Shown here in pieces: positions 1 through 6,022 of a stretch of 6,307 nucleotides of DNA. The translations under genes were made by a program, and so were the position numbers. Numbering within the stretch: position 1 is the stretch's first letter; every line of letters begins with the position of its first letter. A model generated the notes under the pieces. That model worked only from the letters and a program-made list of their open reading frames with translations, had not been told where the DNA came from and did not search any database. The stretch comes from Winogradskyella sp. (GTDB lineage: Bacteria; Bacteroidota; Bacteroidia; Flavobacteriales; Flavobacteriaceae): assembly GCA_030149115.1 (NCBI GenBank), contig JASBSE010000088.1:1-6307 (forward strand), given 5' to 3'.

Positions 1-46
1 CTTTTTTATTTCTGAAACTTTCTACTTTTCACAAGCAACTTATTTC

Positions 47-54
47 TACCTTTG
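47..54 (+). promoter_or_regulatory. Bacteroidota -7 element (TACCTTTG) for the S1-protein gene
   Basis: TACCTTTG is an exact match to the Bacteroidota sigma-ABfr consensus TAnnTTTG. No clean TTTG is found 19-20 bases upstream; the nearest sequences are T-rich (TTTTC at 26-30, TTTC at 19-22), so the -33 half is weak. Transcription should begin about 4-7 bases past the element, at or next to the ATG at 59, so the message would be leaderless or nearly so. Confidence 0.65.
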
Positions 55-58
55 CAGC

Positions 59-889
59 ATGATACATTTAGGAGAATACAATACATTAGAAATACTAAGA
101 GATACTGAACCAGGATTATTTTTGGGTGATGGAGAAGATGGCGAAGTTTTATTACCAAATAGATATGTGCCAGAAGAATTTGAAATAGGCGATAAACTAG
201 AGGTTTTTGTGTATTTAGATAATGAAGAACGACCAGTAGCAACAACAGACAAACCATTTATTAAAAAAGGTGATTTTGCATTGTTGCGTTGTAATCAGGT
301 TACTAAGTTTGGTGCTTTCTTAGATTGGGGTTTGGTAAAAGAATTGTTTTGCCCTTTTAAGGAACAAGCTTTTAAAATGAAAGCAGGAGGCTGGTACTTA
401 GTGTATTGTTATTTAGATGACGAAACAGAGCGCTTGGTAGCATCTAGTAAGACTAATCGTTTTTTAGATAATAAAGAACTTACCGTTAAGCAGTTTGATG
501 AGGTAGATTTAATAGTATCACATCCTTCAGAAATAGGTATGAATGTTATTGTTAATAAAAAGCACTTAGGCTTAGTATTTAAAGATGAAATTTATAAAGA
601 CATAAGTGTAGGTGATAGACTGAAGGGAATCGTTAAAAAAGTACGACATGACAATAAGTTAGACATATCTCTGAGTCAAATTGGCTATAGAAATATTGAG
701 CCTAATGCAGAATTTATACTTAATGAATTAAAAGACAATAGTGGCTTTTTACCTCTGCATGATAAATCTAGCCCAGAAGATATAAAGGATCAACTGCAGA
801 TGAGTAAAAAAGCATTTAAAAAAGCAATTGGCTCTCTTTATAAGGATCGATTAATAACTATTGAAGAAAATGGAATAAGATTAATTTAA
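59..889 (+). CDS. CvfB/YitL-family S1 RNA-binding protein with C-terminal winged helix
   Basis: Probable cytoplasmic RNA-binding regulator of the CvfB (YitL) family, whose Gram-positive members contain S1 domains plus a winged helix and affect expression of virulence and other genes; the role in flavobacteria is not established. The 276 residues match the usual 275-300. S1-like segments are seen at about 5-62, 68-130 (with FGAFLDWGLVKELFCP, the best S1 signature) and 140-208 (ending DNKLDISLSQIGY, typical of the last S1 strand). Residues 213-276 are helical then strand-rich (MSKKAFKKAIGSLYKDRLI near 248-266), fitting the family's winged helix. I chose the ATG at 59 because the S1 fold begins at once (HLGEYNTL) and a TACCTTTG promoter element ends four bases upstream, leaving almost no leader. 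The gene converges on the small minus-strand gene, overlapping it by nine bases. Family assignment is by recognised sequence pattern. Confidence 0.9.
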   Translation: MIHLGEYNTLEILRDTEPGLFLGDGEDGEVLLPNRYVPEEFEIGDKLEVFVYLDNEERPVATTDKPFIKKGDFALLRCNQVTKFGAFLDWGLVKELFCPFKEQAFKMKAGGWYLVYCYLDDETERLVASSKTNRFLDNKELTVKQFDEVDLIVSHPSEIGMNVIVNKKHLGLVFKDEIYKDISVGDRLKGIVKKVRHDNKLDISLSQIGYRNIEPNAEFILNELKDNSGFLPLHDKSSPEDIKDQLQMSKKAFKKAIGSLYKDRLITIEENGIRLI

Positions 890-1297
890 TCTGTTTTCTA
901 TTCGCTGTTGAATAGTGTTTAAGCCTTCATAAAGATTATCAAAGCAGATGTCTTTCCATTGACAAAAACTACTTTCTATTTCAGCATTCATACGTGTAGC
1001 TTCAGTATAACTAACAATACCGTATGCAGCTAAGTTTGGTAATTTTTGTCTTGCTTTTTTTAAATCCAATATTGAGATAGAATATGAATTTATTCTGTTC
1101 GCAATAATTCCAAATGGTTTGGAACTCCCATAATGTTCTTTTATAGATTTAAGTGTAGGATTTACAGCCATTAAATCTATGTGTGTACCCTCATTAAATT
1201 CAATAACAGCAATGTCTTTGAAAAAATGAGTAACTCCAAATTCTGTTGAATTTTGATTGATAATTTTTGATGCTAACTCTGTGTATTCAATTCCCAT
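881..1297 (-). CDS. Small protein of unknown function, SpoIIAA/STAS-like pattern (downstream paralogue)
   Basis: A protein of 138 residues with no recognised catalytic motif. Predicted order is strand (IAVIEFNEGTHID), helix (TLKSIKEHYG), strand (KPFGIIANRINSYSI), helix (DLKKARQKLP), strand (AAYGIVSY), helix (MNAEIESSF) and a last helix (LYEGLNTIQQRI). This alternation resembles SpoIIAA/STAS-fold proteins, and similar small proteins with an NRxNSYS motif are, from memory, frequent in flavobacteria. It is a diverged copy of the gene at 1447-1854, sharing KPFGxIxNRxNSYSI, NLxAYxxV and EIExxF. No signal peptide or membrane segment is visible, so it is probably cytoplasmic. I chose the ATG at 1297; an in-frame TTG at 1306 would add three residues but is less likely. 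The 3' end overlaps the S1-protein gene by nine bases. Function is unknown; a phosphorylation-controlled partner role as in SpoIIAA is speculative, since no conserved serine site was identified. Confidence 0.8.
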   Translation of the reverse strand: MGIEYTELASKIINQNSTEFGVTHFFKDIAVIEFNEGTHIDLMAVNPTLKSIKEHYGSSKPFGIIANRINSYSISILDLKKARQKLPNLAAYGIVSYTEATRMNAEIESSFCQWKDICFDNLYEGLNTIQQRIENRLN

Positions 1298-1303
1298 GAT
1301 CTT

Positions 1304-1311
1304 CAAACTTT
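1304..1311 (-). promoter_or_regulatory. Possible weak -7 element (AAAGTTTG) for the downstream small gene
   Basis: On the minus strand AAAGTTTG matches TAnnTTTG at all fixed bases but the first, and ends six bases before the ATG at 1297. No TTTG lies at the proper distance upstream, so the match is weak and the gene may instead be read through from the upstream paralogue. Confidence 0.25.
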
Positions 1312-1356
1312 AATTATAGCTAAACTTTAAGTCATAAAGACCTAAAGCTATAGTTA
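1311..1356. repeat. Imperfect nested inverted repeat between the two small genes
   Basis: Outer arms TAATTATAGCT (1311-1321) and AGCTATAGTTA (1346-1356) pair over 11 positions with one mismatch (T1314 against G1353, a U-G wobble when read as plus-strand RNA). Inside lies a second pair, CTTTA (1325-1329) and TAAAG (1335-1339), around a five-base loop. On the minus strand the structure lies 14-59 bases before the start at 1297. No T-run follows it in that direction, so it does not look like a classical terminator; it could be a 5' leader hairpin, a processing site or an operator. Most of the remaining 1298-1446 spacer is plain AT-rich sequence. Confidence 0.5.
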
Positions 1357-1446
1357 GACACATGTTTTTCAATTTGGTCACTTAAATAAATGAAAAACAA
1401 AAAGTTATACGTTAAAAAGAGAAGTTTAGATGTTTGAAAAAACAAT

Positions 1447-1854
1447 TTATTGAGTGTTGGCAAGCGTATTTTCAACCCAATCAATTGCATCATCAATATT
1501 TCTGAAAGATTTTCTATTAAATTTGAAAAAATGCTCTTCAATTTCAAACACTTTTTCTGTTATAGGATTATGAGCTACAACGGCATAAGCTTTTAAATTT
1601 TGAAATAACTTATTAAACTTATTAGCATCAGAAAGGTTAATAGAATAAGAATTAACTCTGTTAGAGATAAAACCAAAGGGTTTATTACCAAAGTTTGATT
1701 TAATAATATCTGTAATTTCACTAAAGTTATCGAAATTAATGTCTATACCTTCATCAAAAACAGCAACCATATACTGATCGTTTAAACGGAGTTCACCTAA
1801 ATGAACTCTTAAACGCTTAAAATTCAAATTATTGATCCTAGGGGATGTAATCAT
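1447..1854 (-). CDS. Small protein of unknown function, SpoIIAA/STAS-like pattern (upstream paralogue)
   Basis: A protein of 135 residues from the same family as the gene at 881-1297. Visible elements are strand (YMVAVFDEGIDINFDN), helix (FSEITDIIKSNFG), the signature NKPFGFISNRVNSYSI, helix (DANKFNKLFQNL), strand (KAYAVVAH), helix (TEKVFEIEEHFFKF) and a C-terminal helix (IDDAIDWVENTL). The order suits a SpoIIAA/STAS-type alpha/beta fold; no enzyme motif, signal peptide or membrane segment is seen. In-frame start codons further upstream (ATG at 1890, and 1905) fall in the spacer and -33 parts of a good promoter whose -7 element ends at 1875, so they would not be in the message. The ATG at 1854, about 20 bases past that element, is therefore the likely start. 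The gene is divergent from menB and about 149 bases ahead of its paralogue, with which it may be co-transcribed. Function unknown; existence well supported by the shared motifs. Confidence 0.8.
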   Translation of the reverse strand: MITSPRINNLNFKRLRVHLGELRLNDQYMVAVFDEGIDINFDNFSEITDIIKSNFGNKPFGFISNRVNSYSINLSDANKFNKLFQNLKAYAVVAHNPITEKVFEIEEHFFKFNRKSFRNIDDAIDWVENTLANTQ

Positions 1855-1874
1855 AACATTGAAATATTCAGCTA

Positions 1875-1906
1875 CAAATATAGTATGCATGCATAATAAA
1901 TTCAAA
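1875..1906 (-). promoter_or_regulatory. Bacteroidota promoter for the upstream small gene
   Basis: On the minus strand TTTG (1903-1906) is followed after 20 bases by TATATTTG (1875-1882), an exact TAnnTTTG match with near-standard spacing. It places the transcript start near 1869 and rules out the two longer start choices for the gene at 1447-1854. A 12-base perfect palindrome lies in the spacer. Confidence 0.7.
1884..1895. promoter_or_regulatory. 12-base perfect palindrome inside the promoter, operator candidate
   Basis: TATGCATGCATA reads the same on both strands and lies wholly between the -33 and -7 elements of the minus-strand promoter. A symmetric site there is where a dimeric repressor would block polymerase. 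No regulator gene is visible in the window, and short AT-rich palindromes also occur by chance. Confidence 0.35.
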
Positions 1907-1918
1907 CTAAAATTAGAG

Positions 1919-1949
1919 TTTAGTCATTATTATTAATTCCTTATTTTTG
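1919..1949 (+). promoter_or_regulatory. Bacteroidota promoter for menB-menA
   Basis: TATTTTTG (1942-1949) is an exact TAnnTTTG match. The -33 half is weaker: TTTA at 1919-1922, separated by 19 bases. Transcription would start near 1955, giving a leader of about 15 bases. The two -33 regions of this divergent pair are only 12 bases apart, so the minus- and plus-strand promoters probably compete or are controlled together. Confidence 0.55.
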
Positions 1950-1969
1950 TTTTCAAAATTTTAAGGAAT
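1936..1969. repeat. 8-base inverted repeat around the menB start region
   Basis: ATTCCTTA (1936-1943) and TAAGGAAT (1962-1969) are perfect complements separated by 18 bases. The left arm overlaps the -7 element of the menB promoter and the right arm ends at the base before the ATG. It could be an operator. An RNA hairpin is unlikely because the left arm lies upstream of the expected transcript start. Confidence 0.3.
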
Positions 1970-2809
1970 ATGAGCCATATAGATTGGAAAGTTGCCAAAT
2001 CTTATGAAGATATAACATATCATAAATGCAATGGTGTTGCAAGAATAGCCTTTAATCGACCAAATGTAAGAAATGCCTTTCGTCCAAAAACTACATCAGA
2101 ACTTTACGATGCGTTTTATGACGCTAATGAAGATGTAAATATTGGCGTGGTTTTATTAAGTGCTGAAGGTCCATCATCAAAGGATGGTATTTGGAGTTTT
2201 TGTTCTGGTGGTGATCAAAAAGCACGAGGACATCAAGGTTACGTAGGTGATGATGGTTACCATAGATTAAATATTTTAGAAGTACAACGTCTTATTCGCT
2301 TTATGCCAAAAGCTGTTATAGCTGTAGTGCCTGGTTGGGCCGTAGGTGGTGGTCATAGCTTACATGTGGTTTGTGATTTAACTTTAGCGAGTAAAGAACA
2401 CGCCATTTTTAAACAAACAGACGCAGATGTTACAAGTTTTGATGGAGGCTATGGTTCTGCATATTTGGCAAAAATGGTAGGTCAGAAAAAAGCCAGAGAA
2501 ATTTTCTTTCTAGGCAGAAACTATTCCGCACAAGAAGCATTTGAAATGGGAATGGTGAATGCAGTGATACCTCATGAAGAATTAGAAACTACTGCTTACG
2601 AGTGGGCACAAGAAATACTCGCAAAATCACCAACTTCAATAAAAATGCTAAAATTTGCTATGAACCTTACAGATGATGGTATGGTTGGTCAGCAAGTTTT
2701 TGCTGGTGAAGCTACAAGATTGGCTTACATGACAGATGAAGCAAAAGAAGGACGTGATGCTTTCCTAGAGAAAAGAAAACCTAATTTTCCAAAAAAGTGG
2801 ATTCCTTAA
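1970..2809 (+). CDS. menB: 1,4-dihydroxy-2-naphthoyl-CoA synthase (naphthoate synthase)
   Basis: Converts o-succinylbenzoyl-CoA to 1,4-dihydroxy-2-naphthoyl-CoA by a Dieckmann-type ring closure, in the cytoplasm, as part of menaquinone synthesis. It is a full-length crotonase-fold protein of 279 residues (E. coli MenB is 285). Oxyanion-hole glycines lie in SGGDQ (79-83) and VGGGH (125-129). SFDGGYGSAYLA (156-167) carries D158, equivalent to the essential Asp163 of E. coli. Y253 in AYMTDEAKEGRDAF (252-265) matches the conserved active-site tyrosine. KQTDADV (148-154) has D151 where E. coli has a glycine, as in the Mycobacterium enzyme, so this is the type that uses an internal carboxylate instead of bound bicarbonate. 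The ATG at 1970 is preceded by AAGGA only two bases away, too close to be a good ribosome site, but the N-terminus fits the family. menA follows after 15 bases, surely in one operon. Confidence 0.97.
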   Translation: MSHIDWKVAKSYEDITYHKCNGVARIAFNRPNVRNAFRPKTTSELYDAFYDANEDVNIGVVLLSAEGPSSKDGIWSFCSGGDQKARGHQGYVGDDGYHRLNILEVQRLIRFMPKAVIAVVPGWAVGGGHSLHVVCDLTLASKEHAIFKQTDADVTSFDGGYGSAYLAKMVGQKKAREIFFLGRNYSAQEAFEMGMVNAVIPHEELETTAYEWAQEILAKSPTSIKMLKFAMNLTDDGMVGQQVFAGEATRLAYMTDEAKEGRDAFLEKRKPNFPKKWIP

Positions 2810-2824
2810 AACAGTATAGGCTTA

Positions 2825-3733
2825 ATGAAAAAAATTAAACCTTGGCTTTCTGCCATGAGGCTTAGAACTCTACCTCTTTCAGTTTCTGGAATAATTTTAG
2901 GAACATGCTTTGCTCTCTACAATGGTCATTTTAGTTGGTGGGTTTTGGTATTGGCCATCCTTACGACAGTAAGCCTTCAGATATTATCTAATTTAGCAAA
3001 TGACTATGGAGATGGGCTAAAAGGTACGGACAATGACGATAGAGTAGGTCCAAAAAGGGCTATACAAAGTGGCATAATTTCTCCAGACGAAATGTTAGAT
3101 GCTATAAAGTTTAATATAGTTGTTGTGATTATACTCACATTGTCACTAATTATGGCTGCTTTTGGGCCAGCTAACTTTTTGTTTTTGTTACTTTTTGTGT
3201 TTTTAGGCGGTCTTTCTATATACGCTGCGTTAAATTATACTATGGGAGATTCACCTTATGGTTACAGAGCTTTAGGTGATGTATTTGTATTTATATTTTT
3301 TGGTTTAATTAGTACAATGGGTAGTTATTTACTCTATGTCCACACTATAGATCATGTTGTTATATTACCAGCAATAGCTTTAGGTTTACTTAGTGTAGGT
3401 GTTTTAAATCTTAATAATATGAGAGACTTAGAAGAGGACGCTAAAGTTGGTAAAATTACAATAGCTGTGAAGTTAGGTATTAAACGCGCTAAACAATATC
3501 ATTATTTTCTCATTATAGGTGCTATGCTAGCTTCCGTTATTTTTTCAATCTTCTATTACGTAAAAGGTTCCTATAATTATTTGTATTTAATTGCTTTTAT
3601 TCCATTATTAATTCATCTTAAAAAAATAAAAGGAGCAAAAGAGCCTAACGATTTTGATAGTCAATTAAAAGTATTAGCATTATCTACATTTCTTTTCGCA
3701 TTATTGTTAGGTGTTGGGTATGTTTTATATTAA
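2825..3733 (+). CDS. menA: 1,4-dihydroxy-2-naphthoate polyprenyltransferase (UbiA superfamily)
   Basis: Membrane enzyme that joins 1,4-dihydroxy-2-naphthoate to a polyprenyl diphosphate, giving demethylmenaquinone. At 302 residues it is the normal length. About nine hydrophobic segments are visible (roughly 13-33, 37-57, 95-113, 115-137, 150-171, 176-196, 225-245, 250-265 and 281-301). The first Mg-diphosphate motif is NDYGD (59-63), followed by the acidic TDNDDR (68-73); the second is NNMRDLEED (197-205). SPYGYRALGDVFVFIFFG (143-160) is typical of MenA rather than UbiA or heme O synthase. The gene begins 15 bases after menB and shares its promoter; there is no clear ribosome site, as usual in this phylum. 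The thioesterase step between the MenB product and the MenA substrate is not encoded by any recognised gene here. Confidence 0.96.
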   Translation: MKKIKPWLSAMRLRTLPLSVSGIILGTCFALYNGHFSWWVLVLAILTTVSLQILSNLANDYGDGLKGTDNDDRVGPKRAIQSGIISPDEMLDAIKFNIVVVIILTLSLIMAAFGPANFLFLLLFVFLGGLSIYAALNYTMGDSPYGYRALGDVFVFIFFGLISTMGSYLLYVHTIDHVVILPAIALGLLSVGVLNLNNMRDLEEDAKVGKITIAVKLGIKRAKQYHYFLIIGAMLASVIFSIFYYVKGSYNYLYLIAFIPLLIHLKKIKGAKEPNDFDSQLKVLALSTFLFALLLGVGYVLY

Positions 3734-3785
3734 ATAGTTGACATACCTATCGTACAAACAGAAATAATATGTAAAAAGATTTTTC

Positions 3786-3816
3786 TTTGAACACTATCTA
3801 AGTTTTTATTACATTG
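3786..3816 (+). promoter_or_regulatory. Possible promoter for the secreted-protein gene
   Basis: In the 116-base gap after menA, TTTG (3786-3789) is followed after 20 bases by TACATTG (3810-3816), which resembles TAnnTTTG but lacks one T. It would start transcription near 3822 and leave a leader of about 28 bases. The match is imperfect, and read-through from menA is an alternative because no convincing terminator is seen in the gap. Confidence 0.35.
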
Positions 3817-3849
3817 AAAAACGTAATTATTTAAACTATAAATCTATTA

Positions 3850-5334
3850 ATGAAAAATCTATTATCCATTCTTCTACTTATTGTATTTTCTTTTGTAAAT
3901 GCTCAAACAACTAAGCTTCACGTAAGTGAAAGTGAGGAATACAAAGATGATGTAAAATCAACAGAGATTCTAACCATACATACTACTAAAGAAGGACTAA
4001 CAGGTGTTGTAAGAGAAAGCAAACACGATATTTTATTTGATGTTTTTAACAAGGAACTTGTCAAAACTCATAATCTGGTTATAGAAAGTAGTAAAAAAGA
4101 GCGTTATGTTGGTGAAGTAGTTTTTGGAGATGAGATAAAAGTTTTTACAGTGTACTCTCCTAAAGTTAAAGAGCGTATCGTTTATTGCCATGTTTTTAAT
4201 ATTAAATCTGGTACTCACAGTAAAAAGACACTTTTTGAGGCTGACGTAGCCAAGAAGAGATATTTGTTTTCTGGAAGAGGTGAGCGCCAAACAAGCTTTA
4301 ATTTATCACCTAATGGAAAATATTTGGCGATTGCAACAGACAATATTTACAAAGATGTTAATGACTATGCAATTAGAGTTTTTGATGCTAATAGTTTAGA
4401 GCTTTTATTTACCAAATCTTACCAAAAACATGATAAAAAATATTTTAAGCATAACGATATTTCTGTAACAGATAATGCCGAGGTTTATGTATTAGGAAAA
4501 CTGTATAAAGATGGTAAAAAAGAAAAGAAAAAAGGTGAAGCAAACTATGATTTTATTCTAAATAAAATTACAGAAAAAGATAATCAAGAATTAGTAATTG
4601 GTTTGGTAGATCAGCATGTAAGAAGTTTAAACATTACAGATTTAGATAACCAATTACACCTTATTGGATTCTATTCTGAAAAGCGCACTGGAAAAATAAA
4701 AGGCGGTTGCAATTTTATAATAGACTCAGAAAATTTCTCAGTTTCTAGTCAGAAAAATTATGAGCTTCCTATTGATGTTTATGAAGATCTTTATGGAGAT
4801 AAAAGAGGTGCCAAAAAAGAAGGTAAGGAACTTAAGAATTTTTATGTAGACTACATTTTAGAAGATTCTGATGGCAATACATATTTATTAGCTGAAGAAT
4901 TTTACATAACACAAACATACGTTTCCACAGGTATGAATGGTGGTTATTGGCAAACAGTTTATCATTACGATGATATATTAATATTAAAGTTTGGTGCTTC
5001 AGGTGAGTTAGATTGGGGAAGAAGTATTTTTAAGAAAGCCAATGCACCTTCGTATAATGCATTTGTAAAAAATAATGAACTGCATGTACTGCTTAATTCA
5101 GGAAAAAATCTTTTAGAGAAGAAGGATGGAAGAACAAAAGTTTCGAAAGGGTTCTTTGAGTCGTCTTCGTTGTACGATATTGTTTATGATAAATCAGGAG
5201 AGGTCGTTTACAGCAAAATACAAGACAATAAAGGTAAAACATTCTATTTACCATTTTACGGAACTTATCAAGATGAAACTTTTATAATGATGAGTGATAG
5301 ACGTAAGAAAAAACAGTTTATGATATTAAAATAA
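3850..5334 (+). CDS. Secreted protein of unknown function, probable beta-propeller
   Basis: I do not recognise the family of this 494-residue protein. It begins with a clear type I signal peptide (lysine at 2, hydrophobic 4-16, likely cleavage after VNA at 18, then QTT) and has no lipobox cysteine, so it should be exported to the periplasm or beyond. The mature part is strand-rich and shows irregular propeller-like units: SPNGKYLAIATDN then YAIRVFD (153-179); DISVTDNAEVYVLGKL then YDFILNKI (203-240); ITDLDNQLHLIGFY (262-275); YILEDSDGNTYLLAEEFY then DILILKFGASGELDW (335-389); FVKNNELHVLLNSG then YDIVYDKSGEVVYSK (405-456); and a last YLPFYGTYQDETFIMMSDRRKKKQFMILK-like stretch whose key parts are TFIMMSD (477-483) and QFMILK (489-494). 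No enzyme signature or type IX sorting domain was seen. It lies ten bases ahead of the hydrolase gene, suggesting co-transcription. Confidence 0.88.
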   Translation: MKNLLSILLLIVFSFVNAQTTKLHVSESEEYKDDVKSTEILTIHTTKEGLTGVVRESKHDILFDVFNKELVKTHNLVIESSKKERYVGEVVFGDEIKVFTVYSPKVKERIVYCHVFNIKSGTHSKKTLFEADVAKKRYLFSGRGERQTSFNLSPNGKYLAIATDNIYKDVNDYAIRVFDANSLELLFTKSYQKHDKKYFKHNDISVTDNAEVYVLGKLYKDGKKEKKKGEANYDFILNKITEKDNQELVIGLVDQHVRSLNITDLDNQLHLIGFYSEKRTGKIKGGCNFIIDSENFSVSSQKNYELPIDVYEDLYGDKRGAKKEGKELKNFYVDYILEDSDGNTYLLAEEFYITQTYVSTGMNGGYWQTVYHYDDILILKFGASGELDWGRSIFKKANAPSYNAFVKNNELHVLLNSGKNLLEKKDGRTKVSKGFFESSSLYDIVYDKSGEVVYSKIQDNKGKTFYLPFYGTYQDETFIMMSDRRKKKQFMILK

Positions 5335-5344
5335 CATTCAAGCT

Positions 5345-6022
5345 ATGAAAATCACATTTTACGGTCATGCCACATTAGGCTTACAGATTAAAGATATCCA
5401 TATTTTAGTAGATCCTTTTATTACAGGAAACGAAAAGGCTTCAGAAGTTGATATAGAGCAGATCAAAGCCGACTATATCTTATTAACACACGCACACCAA
5501 GACCATATTTTGGATGTAGAAGCGATAGCAAAGCGAACAGGTGCAATCATCGTTTCTAATTATGAAATTGTAACCCATTATCAAAACTTAGGTTTTGAAG
5601 GCCACCCAATGAATCATGGTGGTTCGTGGGATTTTGAGTTTGGCAATGTGAGATATGTTAACGCTATTCATACATCATCTTTTCCTGATGGAAAATACGG
5701 TGGACAACCAGGTGGTTTTATTATAGAAGGCGAGCATAAAAATATATACATAGCTGGTGATACCGCATTAACTATGGATATGAAATTAATTCCATTACGC
5801 ACAAAACTAGATTTAGCAATTTTACCAATTGGAGATAACTTTACTATGGGAGTTGAGGATGCAATCTTAGCAAGCGACTTTGTAGAGTGCGATAAAGTAT
5901 TAGGTTATCATTTTGATACCTTTGGTTATATAGAAATAGACCATGATGAAGCCAAACGCAAATTCTTTGAAAAGGATAAAGATTTAATGTTGCTAGGTAT
6001 TGGTGAGAGTGTAGAATTGTAG
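5345..6022 (+). CDS. UPF0173 metal-dependent hydrolase, metallo-beta-lactamase fold
   Basis: Cytoplasmic metallo-beta-lactamase-fold hydrolase of the UPF0173 (YtkL-like) family; substrate unknown. The 225 residues are the family's usual length. All expected metal-site residues are present: H8 in GHATL, D23 in LVDPF, the THAHQDH motif (H49, H51, D53, H54), H109 in AIHTSS, D139 in AGDT, and H189 in GYHFDT. The fold begins at the first residues (KITFYGHATL), which confirms the start at 5345. It follows the secreted-protein gene by ten bases, so both are probably one transcript. From memory, flavobacterial genomes often place this gene right beside menA, which hints at a link to menaquinone synthesis, possibly as a thioester or side-product hydrolase; this is inference only. 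The stop codon abuts that of the convergent dehydrogenase gene with no spacer. Confidence 0.93.
   Translation: MKITFYGHATLGLQIKDIHILVDPFITGNEKASEVDIEQIKADYILLTHAHQDHILDVEAIAKRTGAIIVSNYEIVTHYQNLGFEGHPMNHGGSWDFEFGNVRYVNAIHTSSFPDGKYGGQPGGFIIEGEHKNIYIAGDTALTMDMKLIPLRTKLDLAILPIGDNFTMGVEDAILASDFVECDKVLGYHFDTFGYIEIDHDEAKRKFFEKDKDLMLLGIGESVEL

Noticed and set aside
6..257. Minus-strand open frame of 83 residues and an overlapping 68-residue frame
   Set aside because: Both lie opposite the start of the S1-protein gene, have low-complexity composition and no recognisable motif; they are shadows.
1332..1547. Minus-strand open frame of 71 residues in another frame over the end of the upstream small gene
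   Set aside because: It overlaps the better-supported paralogue, is rich in Leu/Ile/Phe/Ser from AT-rich sequence, and shows no family pattern.
1447..1905. Longer reading of the upstream small protein, adding 17 residues (MNLLCMHTIFVAEYFNV)
   Set aside because: The extra codons cover an exact TATATTTG element and its -33 partner, and the paralogue has no matching extension, so the start at 1854 is preferred.
881..1905. Toxin-antitoxin or defence pair reading of the two small minus-strand genes
   Set aside because: The products are homologous to each other and similar in size, with no nuclease, kinase or DNA-binding motif; this is a duplicated single family rather than a toxin with its antidote.
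3715..3749. Inverted repeat GGTATGT / ACATACC spanning the menA stop codon as a terminator
   Set aside because: The 7-base stem has a 15-base loop, is AT-rich, overlaps coding sequence and is not followed by a T-run, so it does not support an intrinsic terminator.
3808..3827. Short hairpin ATTAC / GTAAT before the secreted-protein gene
   Set aside because: Five-base AT-rich arms are expected by chance in this composition.
4033..4290. Minus-strand open frame of 85 residues opposite the secreted-protein gene
   Set aside because: It is antisense to a well-supported coding region, with no promoter or motif of its own.
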